A stretch of 9,367 nt of DNA from Lachnospira sp. (GCA_017626275.1 JAGAJD010000216.1:1-9367); one strand, 5' to 3'. Shown: positions 1 to 7,093, counted from the stretch's first letter. Notes: generated by a model from the letters alone, not told the origin. Made by a program: numbers and translations.

Positions 1-51
1 ACTGTAATCGATAAATCTAACGCCATATTCCCCGGCGTTTTCTAATTTCAT
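1..51 (-). CDS. Possible 5' end of a further gene, overlapping the permease gene and running off the window
   Basis: An ATG at 51 opens a frame that stays open to the window edge and would encode MKLENAGEYGVRFIDYS. It overlaps the last 35 bases of the APC permease gene in another frame. The peptide has a balanced, protein-like composition, and the position fits the next member of the same operon. Against it, there is no convincing ribosome binding site just before the ATG, and 17 codons are too few to identify a family. It could be chance. The frame is also open upstream of the ATG for about eight codons, so a different start is possible. Confidence 0.4.
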   Translation of the reverse strand, partial: MKLENAGEYGVRFIDYS

Positions 52-1438
52 AATACATGCTGTTTTCCATTGCCATTACCTTCTCCATCGGAACGCTCTT
101 AAATACAGGCATACGCATTTTATATTTTATCCAAAAGAAAGAATATACAGCAAGTATCAGGAATGTAACACCTGTCAGAAGCCAGATTGCATTGCGCTCT
201 GCCGCGTCCGTTGAAATATTAAGAATCATGTAAGCAGTACCGGCAATTCCTATCAGCGGAAACAGCGGTCCACACGGAACCTTAAATGATCTCGGTGCTT
301 TTGGCAGACGCTTTCTTAAAATTAATACATCTATATGTGCAAGTATGTATGATATCATCCAAAATACGGAGCCAACGAGTATGAGGAATGATATCGCCTC
401 TGAAGAACCATTGCTGAGTGCCGCAAATACAAATATCATAACACTGACAAAAACAACTCCGAAATACGGTACACCATGCTTATTTGTCTTAGCAAAAATT
501 CTTGGCATCATATTCATCTTAGCCATACCCTGACATATACTTGCCAGTCCATTGACTGTCGAATTCTGAGTACTTATTACGGCAAGTGCCGCAACAAGCG
601 TCATCCATATTTTTCCGCCTGTGCCGAGCAGATTCATACCGTACAACAGATGCGGAGCTGCTGAATCTTTAAGCTCATCCCACGCAATATAATTATGAAA
701 ACCGAATACCATAATAGACTGTACTATACATATAAGAATAAGTCCTATCATCATGCCTAAAGGTACATTTCTTTTTGCATTTTTAACATTCTTAGATACG
801 GGAATAACATACTCCGCACCGATAAACAGCCAGAATGCAACTGCAGTCATTGACGCAATATCATTAAAATTCATTGCCATACTTAACGGCTGTTCTACCA
901 CATTTCCCGTTCCAAGCCTTAATGCGCCAATAATGCCAAGCACCAGCATGGAACCTACTAAAAGAAATGCTACCAAATCCTGAATTTTTGCAAACATATC
1001 CACACCGTAGAGATTGGCTATCATTACAATTATTGTCATAATAAGTGTGTAGCCAATACTTGGCAACGGCAGTATTGACGAAAAGCTCTCCGACATCGCA
1101 TAGGAAAAAATTGATGCCTCCACTCCACAGGAAAGCATATTGCATATGAGATAACCTCCAACCATTGATATAAGTGTCGGAAACGGTCCCATACATGCAA
1201 GCGTATACTGTGCAAGACCTCCCGTTGTGTTTGGCATCAGTGCATTAAGCTCAGAAAGTGATGCCACTGTCGTCATATTTAAAAGACAGGCGATTATCAT
1301 CGCAAAAATGAAAACTACGCCTATCGTTCCTGCTCCCTGTCCAAGAGATACAAGACAGCTTGTAGCAATGACAAGTCCGACCGATATTGATACAACGCTG
1401 CCAAGCCCCAGCTTTTTCTCATTATTTTCCACAGACAT
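17..1438 (-). CDS. APC-superfamily amino acid permease
   Basis: This 473-residue integral membrane protein is predicted to import an amino acid or related amine across the cytoplasmic membrane, most likely by ion or proton coupling or exchange. It has about 12 hydrophobic segments from residue 12 onward. The N-terminal segment carries the glycine-rich stretch of APC transmembrane helix 1. The segment reading AFWLFIGAEYVIPVSKNVKN, followed by AKRNVPLG, matches the well-conserved APC helix 6 and following loop (typically AFFAFIGFE..., EEVKNPKRNIP). Another typical feature is the loop LRKRLPKAPRSFKVPCGP before the last helices. Length is normal for the family. A short AAGGTG about five bases before the ATG can serve as ribosome binding site. 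The gene lies 43 bases after the PII gene and is the last complete member of the OCD-AraC-PII operon. Substrate is unknown; the context suggests the compound handled by the OCD and dehydrogenase proteins. Confidence 0.9.
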   Translation of the reverse strand: MSVENNEKKLGLGSVVSISVGLVIATSCLVSLGQGAGTIGVVFIFAMIIACLLNMTTVASLSELNALMPNTTGGLAQYTLACMGPFPTLISMVGGYLICNMLSCGVEASIFSYAMSESFSSILPLPSIGYTLIMTIIVMIANLYGVDMFAKIQDLVAFLLVGSMLVLGIIGALRLGTGNVVEQPLSMAMNFNDIASMTAVAFWLFIGAEYVIPVSKNVKNAKRNVPLGMMIGLILICIVQSIMVFGFHNYIAWDELKDSAAPHLLYGMNLLGTGGKIWMTLVAALAVISTQNSTVNGLASICQGMAKMNMMPRIFAKTNKHGVPYFGVVFVSVMIFVFAALSNGSSEAISFLILVGSVFWMISYILAHIDVLILRKRLPKAPRSFKVPCGPLFPLIGIAGTAYMILNISTDAAERNAIWLLTGVTFLILAVYSFFWIKYKMRMPVFKSVPMEKVMAMENSMYYEIRKRRGIWR

Positions 1439-1481
1439 ACTTACACCTTACCTTTCTTAAAAACGGTAATTACGCTGCACC

Positions 1482-1826
1482 TTACAGTGCATCAATACCC
1501 TCATCTCCTGTTCTTACACGGATTACATTTGAAATTTCATATACAAAAATTTTGCCGTCACCGATATGTCCTGTATAAAGCTCCTGTTTTACCATTTCCA
1601 CAATTTCTTTCACCTTTTCAGTCTCTACGACAATGCTTATCTGCTGTTTCGGAAGCAGCTCCATCTCATAGTTTTCATCGACCTCATATTCCTTTGTTCC
1701 CTTTTCAATGCCGCAGCCAAGCACCTGCATTACCGTCATGCCTCTGACTCCTGCCTTACTAAGCACTGACTTTAAACCTGTTAATTTTGACATTCCTGTT
1801 ACAATTTCAATTTTTGATAAGCTCAT
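1482..1826 (-). CDS. PII-family nitrogen/energy signalling protein, transporter-linked
   Basis: A 114-residue GlnB/GlnK-like protein, normal PII length. PII proteins are cytoplasmic trimers that bind ATP or ADP, often with 2-oxoglutarate, and control partner transporters and enzymes. The core motif GMTV is at 29-32. The B-loop TGHIGDGKIF (85-94) fits the PII C-terminal signature, and the C-loop VIRVRTGDE (101-109) keeps the nucleotide-contacting arginines R103 and R105. The T-loop (about 39-57) has normal length and keeps a tyrosine (Y53) where GlnB has Y51, while K60 matches K58. Unlike GlnB, the residue aligned with Gln39 is Glu41, and the Lys9-Pro10 pair is Gly-Met. An in-frame GTG lies five codons upstream, but GGAGG at 1835-1839 is eight bases from the ATG at 1826, which decides the start. 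It lies directly before the permease gene, so control of that transporter is a reasonable inference. Confidence 0.93.
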   Translation of the reverse strand: MSLSKIEIVTGMSKLTGLKSVLSKAGVRGMTVMQVLGCGIEKGTKEYEVDENYEMELLPKQQISIVVETEKVKEIVEMVKQELYTGHIGDGKIFVYEISNVIRVRTGDEGIDAL

Positions 1827-1834
1827 ATTGATTA

Positions 1835-1839
1835 CCTCC
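1835..1839 (-). promoter_or_regulatory. Ribosome binding site of the PII gene
   Basis: GGAGG on the minus strand, eight bases before the ATG at 1826. It overlaps the alternative in-frame GTG (1839-1841), so the GTG cannot be the start served by this site. Confidence 0.8.
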
Positions 1840-1861
1840 ACGCTTTTATTTTTTTATTAAT

Positions 1862-2680
1862 TTAAACAATCTTCTTCCAGTCCATGACCGATATCATTCC
1901 CCTGTACAATTCGGGAGTTGTTCCTGCGAAGCTCTTAAAGTCCTTCATCATATGAGACTGGTCATAATAACCGCATGCTACTGCAAGTTCTTCCATTCTT
2001 GCTTCGTTCGCATACTGTCCGATAGAATTAAGCATATACTGAAAACGTACAAAACGTTCAAACACTTTTGGCGATATACCATGAATCTGTTCAAAGCTTC
2101 TTCTCACATAACATTCTGAGTAGCCTGTTTCCTTACTCAGCTCCTTAACAGTTATGTTACCGCAGCTTTCGTATATCCTTTTTCTGACATAACGCTCAAT
2201 CGTATGTACCGTATCCTGTGACTCCTGCTGCTGCATTTGCTGATAATATCTCATAAAAATTTGAGAGCGCTGCAAAATATCTCTGCTCTGTGCGATATTC
2301 TCCACAAGACAGTCTCCGTATTCTTTCTTGTCAATTTCAAGGTCGGCATTAACTACCTCCCTGATTGACAACCCATGCGGAAGAATACACCTTCCCGGCT
2401 CAAATCTTACTCCGAAGTAGGTTCTTCCTTCTTCAAAATCCCACTGTTTAACCTTTAATACTGTTCCGCCTATATACACACGGACATTTTCCTCATTGAT
2501 GCCAAATACAATATCGATACTTCCGTCCGGTACTGCCTGAAATTCCTTCAGACCACCGTTTTCAACCTTAAATTCATAAAATTGCGATATTCCCAAATCT
2601 CCTGCATGAATCCTCTGATAATTGTCTGCATTTAAAATCAGGTACGGCTGTACCGGTGTAATATTATTTTGATTTGTCAT
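1862..2680 (-). CDS. AraC-family transcriptional regulator
   Basis: A 272-residue cytoplasmic DNA-binding protein. Residues about 1-140 resemble the AraC-like N-terminal sensor domain found in many Firmicute regulators (PDGSIDIVFG at 51-60, then YFGVRFEPGR at 88-97). The C-terminal part carries both helix-turn-helix units of the AraC domain: the first around 177-198 (VKELSKETGYSECYVRRSF), the second around 229-252. The family signature region DQSHMMKDFKSF, followed by AGTTPELYR, is at 240-260. Length is typical. An AAGGAG lies about eight bases before the ATG. Only 18 bases separate it from the OCD-family gene upstream, and no promoter of its own is visible, so it is probably cotranscribed and may regulate its own operon and the neighbouring dehydrogenase operon. 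The effector is unknown; the operon's substrate or a derivative is the obvious guess. Confidence 0.92.
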   Translation of the reverse strand: MTNQNNITPVQPYLILNADNYQRIHAGDLGISQFYEFKVENGGLKEFQAVPDGSIDIVFGINEENVRVYIGGTVLKVKQWDFEEGRTYFGVRFEPGRCILPHGLSIREVVNADLEIDKKEYGDCLVENIAQSRDILQRSQIFMRYYQQMQQQESQDTVHTIERYVRKRIYESCGNITVKELSKETGYSECYVRRSFEQIHGISPKVFERFVRFQYMLNSIGQYANEARMEELAVACGYYDQSHMMKDFKSFAGTTPELYRGMISVMDWKKIV

Positions 2681-2698
2681 GACATCAACTCCTTCGAC

Positions 2699-3829
2699 TT
2701 ATGCCATTTCCGGTTTATCCCATAATGGCAGTTTTATGCCGATTCCTTTTTCAACTGCGTTTCTGTATACCGTACCTCCCCATGCAATGTCTTCCACCGG
2801 CATACCGCCCACAGAATATACGATAATTTCATCATCGCTTTCTCTTCCCTGATGTATTCCCTGAATAATATCAGTGATATCTATGATGTCCTTTTGCTGA
2901 ATCAGTCCGTCATGCTTTAAATCCATAAACTTTGTACCGACTATCTGTACCTGCGGATAGCTTGGATAAGGATATTCCTCCTCCCACGCTTCATACAGCT
3001 TATAATTGTCAACTACCAGCTTACACCGCTTTGCGAGAAATTCATCATCAAACCTTGCCGCCGACGGCATACTGATTAACGCTCCCTTCTTTACCCATGC
3101 TTCATCGATATAAGGGAATGAATCTACGTTATCCCTCACAACGGTCGTCATGCTGACAATATCGCTGTCTCTGACTGCTTCCTCCAAAGTCTCACACACC
3201 GTAATATTCTTAATCTGCGGACATTCCTGTTTTACAAATTGAATAAAGGAATCTATTGATTTTTGTCCACGTCCCTTGATTTTAAGTGTATCAAGATTAG
3301 GACATACACTTACAAATGCGCTGAGCGAGGTTTTACCCATAACGCCCGGTCCTATGATGGCAACTGTTTTTGCGTCCTTTCTTGCAAGGTATTTTGCACC
3401 TACTCCCGGAATACCTCCCGTTCTGTATGAGCTTACAAGATTTGCTGACATCAGTGCGAGCGGTGCTCCTGTATCCTTATCATTTAACATCATCATAAGA
3501 ATAGACCTCGGAAGTCCCTTTTCCTTATTCTCCATGTTGGAGCCATACCACTTCATACCTGCCATCTGATATCTGCCGCCAAGATACGCAGGCATTGCCA
3601 TAAAACGTCTCTCGTCCGCATTTTTAGGCATTCCCGGAAACGGCGGATCATCAGGAAACATAATCATACAGCCATGTGAATTGTGGTTTTTTCCTCCCAT
3701 CACATAATCTCCCTTATTCAGAGTGACAAGAAGATCCTCCATCACCTCAACACACTGCTTCATATCCTTAACTCCGGCTTTTACCATGTCCGGTTCGCTA
3801 AGATACAGAAAATCAATTTTCGTGTCCAT
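2699..3829 (-). CDS. Ornithine cyclodeaminase / mu-crystallin family protein, function uncertain
   Basis: A 376-residue, probably NAD(P)-dependent cytoplasmic enzyme of the OCD/CRYM superfamily. Members include ornithine cyclodeaminase, ketimine (pyrroline- or piperideine-2-carboxylate) reductases and alanine dehydrogenase. The family features are AGMKW with the conserved lysine (K93), SYRTGG (R136) and the Rossmann motif VAIIGPGVMG near 156-165. The region that in true OCD holds the catalytic aspartate (…GGDCPGKTEL) reads here PSAARFDDEFL (about 255-265), with alanine in place of that aspartate in my hand alignment, so ornithine cyclodeaminase itself is doubtful. The protein is longer than most OCDs (about 330-350) and has an inserted stretch near residues 55-75. 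From memory, close relatives are sometimes labelled tyramine oxidase subunit B in databases; I could not check this. An upstream ATG exists at 3850, but AGGAGG at 3838-3843 sits eight bases from the ATG at 3829 and fixes the start. Confidence 0.85.
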   Translation of the reverse strand: MDTKIDFLYLSEPDMVKAGVKDMKQCVEVMEDLLVTLNKGDYVMGGKNHNSHGCMIMFPDDPPFPGMPKNADERRFMAMPAYLGGRYQMAGMKWYGSNMENKEKGLPRSILMMMLNDKDTGAPLALMSANLVSSYRTGGIPGVGAKYLARKDAKTVAIIGPGVMGKTSLSAFVSVCPNLDTLKIKGRGQKSIDSFIQFVKQECPQIKNITVCETLEEAVRDSDIVSMTTVVRDNVDSFPYIDEAWVKKGALISMPSAARFDDEFLAKRCKLVVDNYKLYEAWEEEYPYPSYPQVQIVGTKFMDLKHDGLIQQKDIIDITDIIQGIHQGRESDDEIIVYSVGGMPVEDIAWGGTVYRNAVEKGIGIKLPLWDKPEMA

Positions 3830-3837
3830 ATTTTTAT

Positions 3838-3843
3838 CCTCCT
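3838..3843 (-). promoter_or_regulatory. Ribosome binding site of the OCD-family gene
   Basis: A perfect AGGAGG on the minus strand, eight bases before the ATG at 3829. It lies inside the extension that would result from the upstream ATG at 3850, and therefore argues against that start. Confidence 0.85.
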
Positions 3844-3852
3844 TCTTCATGC

Positions 3853-3880
3853 GTTACACTGTCTGTACCACACTATTCAA
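3853..3880 (-). promoter_or_regulatory. Candidate sigma-A-type promoter for the OCD-AraC-PII-permease operon
   Basis: On the minus strand, TTGAAT (3875-3880) and TGTAAC (3853-3858) are separated by 16 bases. Each matches the consensus at four of six positions. The site lies between the upstream operon's terminator and the OCD start, where a new promoter is expected. The predicted leader would be only about 17 bases, just long enough for the ribosome binding site. This is a weak match by eye. Confidence 0.35.
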
Positions 3881-3901
3881 GGAGTTTTCTTTCCTTAATG
3901 C

Positions 3902-3937
3902 AAAAAAGGCGCCAGTAGTCCTACTACTGACGCCTTT
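3902..3937 (-). terminator. Rho-independent terminator of the dehydrogenase operon
   Basis: On the minus strand, AAAGGCG and CAGTAGT-type arms form two 7-bp stem segments separated by one mismatch, with a three-base loop (3920-3922), followed by six Ts (3907-3902). It lies about 70 bases after the stop of the DAO-family gene and before the OCD-family gene, separating the two operons. Confidence 0.88.
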
Positions 3938-4007
3938 GTCATAGACAGTATAACATAATATTTTTAATTTTTCTACTACTTTTAATTAAATTTTGAAAGT
4001 CATTCTT

Positions 4008-5135
4008 CTATATGTTTGCATGGAAACGGTCATAGCGGAATTCTTTAATATCAAGCATCGTCTCCTCTCCTGTCGCCATCTGGGAAAGCAGTTTTCCGAC
4101 AACAGGTGAAATACCGAATCCGTGACCTGTAAAGGCACATGCAAGAATAAGTCCCGGAACCTCCTCAACCTCGCTGATAACAGGAATACCGTCAATACAT
4201 ATATCCTCGTAGCCCGCCCATGTCCTCACAATTTTAGCATCGGCAAGCTTTGGAATGTATTTCATAATACCTCTGCAAATGCATGGAGCTGTAATACTTG
4301 CCGTTATCATCTTTCCATTGTCCTTAGCGGTGCTTTCCAAACCCGACGCTCCACCGAATACAAATGAGCCGTGATCAGTCTGATGTCCGTAAAAGTCTGC
4401 GTCCGCTGTTCCTAACATCTGTTCAAACATTTTCGGCTCTGCCTCTGTGACAAGCGCCTCGATAAGCTCGGCACGCATTGGTACGTCAATTCCGACACTC
4501 TGTATAATCGAACGGCTTTCATAGCCTGCTGCCACGATGACTTTTTCACCCTCATACACATTCTTTTTAGTAACAACTCTTTTTAACTTTCCTTTTATCT
4601 TCTGAAGTTCTACAACCTCTTCCCCGGTGATAAATCTGACACCGAGCGCTCTGGCGTTTTTATAATATCCAAGCGTTGTAAGCAGAGGATTTGCATGTCC
4701 GTCAGTTGCACACCAGCTTGCGCATGTAACCTCCTCACTCAGATAAGGATTGATTTCCCTCACTTCATTTCCGTCTATCATTCTGACATCAAGTCCGCAT
4801 GCTACCGCTCTGTCAGTCAATCCCTGCAAAATCTCTTTGTGCTTTTCAGTTTTACCAAGTCTTAAATTTCCCTTCTTGTGATATTCAACATCGATGCCAA
4901 GCTCCTCTGAAAGTGTCGGCCACATATGCTCTACACCGTACATTGCAAGCGGCAGTTCTCTAGGATCACGTCCTGACTGACGAACACCTCCGCCGTTTCT
5001 GCTGGAACCGCCGTTTCCGATGCTGTCGTCCTTGTCAAGAACAATTACGGATACTCCCTTTTTTGCCAGATAATAAGCTGCTGCGCAGCCTATAACACCG
5101 CTTCCTACAATAATAACATCTGCTGTATTATACAT
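4008..5135 (-). CDS. DAO-family FAD-dependent amino/imino acid dehydrogenase subunit (SoxB/HcnC-like)
   Basis: A 375-residue flavoprotein, probably the catalytic subunit that oxidises a C-N bond of an amino, imino or N-substituted amino acid. The N-terminal dinucleotide motif VIIVGSGVIG is at 7-16, followed by an acidic residue ending strand 2 (D34). The segment GGSSRNGGGVRQ (42-53) is typical of the sarcosine oxidase beta / HcnC / hydroxyproline dehydrogenase group. The C-terminal FAD-contact region contains TWAGYEDICIDGIPVI and later FTGHGFGISP, as in this family. Length is typical. The start at 5135 is set by AAGGAGGT eight bases upstream; the frame remains open to 5165. It overlaps the end of the BFD-like gene by eight bases, which suggests translational coupling. 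It is the last gene of the operon. Substrate candidates from related complexes are proline, hydroxyproline, sarcosine, glycine and opines; the sequence does not decide. Confidence 0.9.
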   Translation of the reverse strand: MYNTADVIIVGSGVIGCAAAYYLAKKGVSVIVLDKDDSIGNGGSSRNGGGVRQSGRDPRELPLAMYGVEHMWPTLSEELGIDVEYHKKGNLRLGKTEKHKEILQGLTDRAVACGLDVRMIDGNEVREINPYLSEEVTCASWCATDGHANPLLTTLGYYKNARALGVRFITGEEVVELQKIKGKLKRVVTKKNVYEGEKVIVAAGYESRSIIQSVGIDVPMRAELIEALVTEAEPKMFEQMLGTADADFYGHQTDHGSFVFGGASGLESTAKDNGKMITASITAPCICRGIMKYIPKLADAKIVRTWAGYEDICIDGIPVISEVEEVPGLILACAFTGHGFGISPVVGKLLSQMATGEETMLDIKEFRYDRFHANI

Positions 5136-5466
5136 TGTCGCCCACCTCCTTAGCTTCCTGTGCAAATATCTTCATTTCTATCGGACGCATAGGCGACCTT
5201 GATGTTGCCGGCTCAAGCACAGCAGGCGACACCTCAAGTTCTCTCGCCACAATACTTTTTACAAGCTTGGCACAGGTCTGTCCCTGACATAAGCCCATGC
5301 CCGTCCTTAGATATCTTCTAATCTCAGTAATGGTATACATACCGTCATGTACAGCTCTCCTAATCTCTCCCTTTGTAATCTCCTCACATCTGCATATGAT
5401 ACGGTCATCATCAGGTTCAGGTACATATTCGCCAAGTGTAATTGCTCTGTCATATATATTTTCCAT
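5128..5466 (-). CDS. BFD-like [2Fe-2S] protein, electron-transfer subunit of the dehydrogenase
   Basis: A 112-residue protein with the bacterioferritin-associated-ferredoxin-type [2Fe-2S] motif: C25-x-C27 and C60-x4-C65 (CRC and CQGQTC). In sarcosine oxidase alpha, HcnB and opine oxidase A subunits this domain is usually fused to the C-terminus of the FAD/NAD oxidoreductase. Here it is a separate gene, and even the proline/arginine-rich tail typical of those fusions (SRSPMRPIEM, 89-98) is kept. It would pass electrons between the flavins of its neighbours. The start is not certain: after AGGAGG at 5477-5482 there are a GTG (5475), an ATG at 5472 (4 bases away) and an ATG at 5466 (10 bases away). 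I chose 5466 for spacing. It lies 23 bases after the large oxidoreductase gene and overlaps the DAO gene by eight bases. Confidence 0.9.
   Translation of the reverse strand: MENIYDRAITLGEYVPEPDDDRIICRCEEITKGEIRRAVHDGMYTITEIRRYLRTGMGLCQGQTCAKLVKSIVARELEVSPAVLEPATSRSPMRPIEMKIFAQEAKEVGDNV
5144..5151 (-). promoter_or_regulatory. Ribosome binding site of the DAO-family gene, inside the BFD-like gene
   Basis: AAGGAGGT on the minus strand, eight bases before the ATG at 5135. It lies within the last codons of the BFD-like gene and decides the start over the longer open frame. Confidence 0.85.
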
Positions 5467-5476
5467 AGTCATCACT

Positions 5477-5482
5477 CCTCCT
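5477..5482 (-). promoter_or_regulatory. Ribosome binding site of the BFD-like gene
   Basis: AGGAGG on the minus strand, 10 bases from the ATG at 5466 and 4 bases from the ATG at 5472. The GTG at 5475 is only one base away and is unlikely to be used. Confidence 0.75.
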
Positions 5483-5489
5483 GAATAAC

Positions 5490-7073
5490 TTACTCTGCTT
5501 TATAAAATCTTGCTTTCATCACCATATCGGACGGAACCTTTATGGTAAGCAGATTCGTGTGGTCAAATGCCGGCGACGTTCTAACCTGTACCACCTCTGC
5601 TTCGCATACCTTTTTTCCACTTCTGTCAAGACCAAAGCCTTTGTCACCCTTCTGCGGCAGCGGCAGAAACTCATACGGCAGTGTGACTGTTCCGTAACCC
5701 GGTTCATAGTCCTCCTGCACAAGAAAAATTGCCTGACCTGAACATGAGGCAACGCACATACCGCAGCCGACACACTCAACATTTTCATCTACTGCCGGAA
5801 GTGCCGTAATATGTGAACCTATCTTTATACAGTGCTTAGGACATGCGTCCTGACACGGGTTGCACGGAATATTCTGCGAACACTCAATAACAGGGTGTAT
5901 CCCTTTTGTATGAGTGACGCCCGGAAATCTCTCAATTTCGTCCTCGGCAATAAAGCCTTTCTCCAACAGATTCATTGAAACGTCAATGCCTTCCTCTGTC
6001 TTTTCGACTAATTTTCCACGATTCTCCGGTGCAAACATGCCCTGTCTTAAACCTGCCAGTGCCGCCTGATTTTCCTGATATTTAGCGTCCAGCTCTTCCT
6101 TGTCGATATATCCGAGATAATATGCTGCCGCAATACCTGCAATTCTTCCCTCTATCATGGCAGAGCTTGCTTCTTCGATTCCTGATACATCACCTGCAAC
6201 AAAAAGTCCCTTTATTGAAGTCTCTCCGTATTCATCACAAATTGGAACCTGACCTCCGCGCCTTGGATTATCCTCCATTTCACAGCCTGCCATTTTAAGA
6301 AGCTGCGACATCGGAGAAAGTCCTACGGCAAGACAAATGGTATCAACATCAAAATGCTTTTCCGTTCCCGGTATGAACTTAAAATGACTGTCAACCTGTG
6401 CTATTGTTACACCGGTAACACACTCCGTTCCCTCTGCTTTCATAATTGTATGTGATAAATAAAACGGAACACCGCATCTTGCGACCTTTGCCGCATGTAC
6501 TCCATAGCCTCCCACTCTCGGAGCTGCATCTACAAGCGCCACAACCTCACAGCCTGCCTGCAAAAGCTGATAGCTTACTACAAGTCCTACATTTCCTGAA
6601 CCAAGCATAAGTATTTTGCTTCCCGGCTTGATGCCATGAAGATTCATCATCGTCTGTGCCGCTCCTGCTCCGATAACTCCCGGCAGCGTCCAGCCGTCAA
6701 ATGTAACCATATTTTCAGCGGCACCCGTTGCTATAAGAATGGAATCGCCCTTGAAATGATGAACTTCCTCTCCCATTTTCACAACGATTTCTTTGTCCAT
6801 ATACATTCCCACTACCGTTGCGTTAAGCACTACCTCAACACCAAGTTCCGCCGCTTCCTGCAATAACTGCTGTCCTATTACAAAGCCTCTTACCTTTGCC
6901 TTATGCTCCTTTGAGCCAAAAAACTTATGTATCTGTTTGAACAACTGACCGCCCGGCTTTTCATTTTCATCAAATACTACTACCTTAAGTCCCCGTCTGG
7001 CCGCCTCGATTGCTGCCGATAATCCTGACGGGCCTGCTCCCACTATGATTAAATCGTATCGTTTCATACTCAT
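5490..7073 (-). CDS. FAD/NAD(P)-dependent oxidoreductase with C-terminal dicluster [4Fe-4S] segment (SoxA/HcnB-like)
   Basis: A 527-residue electron-transfer subunit. Residues 1-370 form a pyridine-nucleotide-disulfide-type two-dinucleotide fold: FAD motif VGAGPSG near 11-17, a second nucleotide motif MLGSGNVG near 156-163, and the FAD-contacting GLFVAGDVSG near 289-298. There is no CxxC redox pair of the thioredoxin reductase type, as expected for the HcnB/opine oxidase A group. Residues about 398-444 carry two Fe-S motifs: C398-x5-C404-x2-C407-x3-C411-P, and C434-x2-C437-x2-C440-x3-C444, fitting two [4Fe-4S] clusters; C415 is an extra cysteine. A tail of about 80 residues follows that I do not recognise. 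The BFD domain found at the end of many relatives is in the next gene instead. The frame is open to 7079, but AAAGGA at 7080-7085 is best spaced (6 bases) for the ATG at 7073. It probably links the DAO subunit to NAD(P) or ferredoxin. Confidence 0.92.
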   Translation of the reverse strand: MSMKRYDLIIVGAGPSGLSAAIEAARRGLKVVVFDENEKPGGQLFKQIHKFFGSKEHKAKVRGFVIGQQLLQEAAELGVEVVLNATVVGMYMDKEIVVKMGEEVHHFKGDSILIATGAAENMVTFDGWTLPGVIGAGAAQTMMNLHGIKPGSKILMLGSGNVGLVVSYQLLQAGCEVVALVDAAPRVGGYGVHAAKVARCGVPFYLSHTIMKAEGTECVTGVTIAQVDSHFKFIPGTEKHFDVDTICLAVGLSPMSQLLKMAGCEMEDNPRRGGQVPICDEYGETSIKGLFVAGDVSGIEEASSAMIEGRIAGIAAAYYLGYIDKEELDAKYQENQAALAGLRQGMFAPENRGKLVEKTEEGIDVSMNLLEKGFIAEDEIERFPGVTHTKGIHPVIECSQNIPCNPCQDACPKHCIKIGSHITALPAVDENVECVGCGMCVASCSGQAIFLVQEDYEPGYGTVTLPYEFLPLPQKGDKGFGLDRSGKKVCEAEVVQVRTSPAFDHTNLLTIKVPSDMVMKARFYKAE

Positions 7074-7093
7074 TACCATTCCTTTCTTTCCGT

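Noticed and set aside
864..1196. A 110-codon open frame on the minus strand within the permease gene
   Set aside because: It is in another frame of the APC permease gene, which has clear family motifs; its own sequence shows no family features.
1839..1841. GTG start for the PII gene giving five extra residues
   Set aside because: The ribosome binding site overlaps this codon, and PII proteins normally begin close to the first beta strand, as with the ATG at 1826.
2699..3829. Plain ornithine cyclodeaminase call
   Set aside because: The family is clear, but the catalytic aspartate seems absent and the protein is longer, so only the family name is kept.
3927..3954. A plus-strand promoter (CTGACG, 16 bases, TATAAC) reading antisense to the DAO gene
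   Set aside because: The -35 part lies inside the terminator stem and no plus-strand gene follows; the match can be explained by the inverted repeat.
3830..4007. A riboswitch or attenuator in front of the OCD gene
   Set aside because: The hairpin present is best explained as the terminator of the preceding operon, and no conserved riboswitch core could be recognised.
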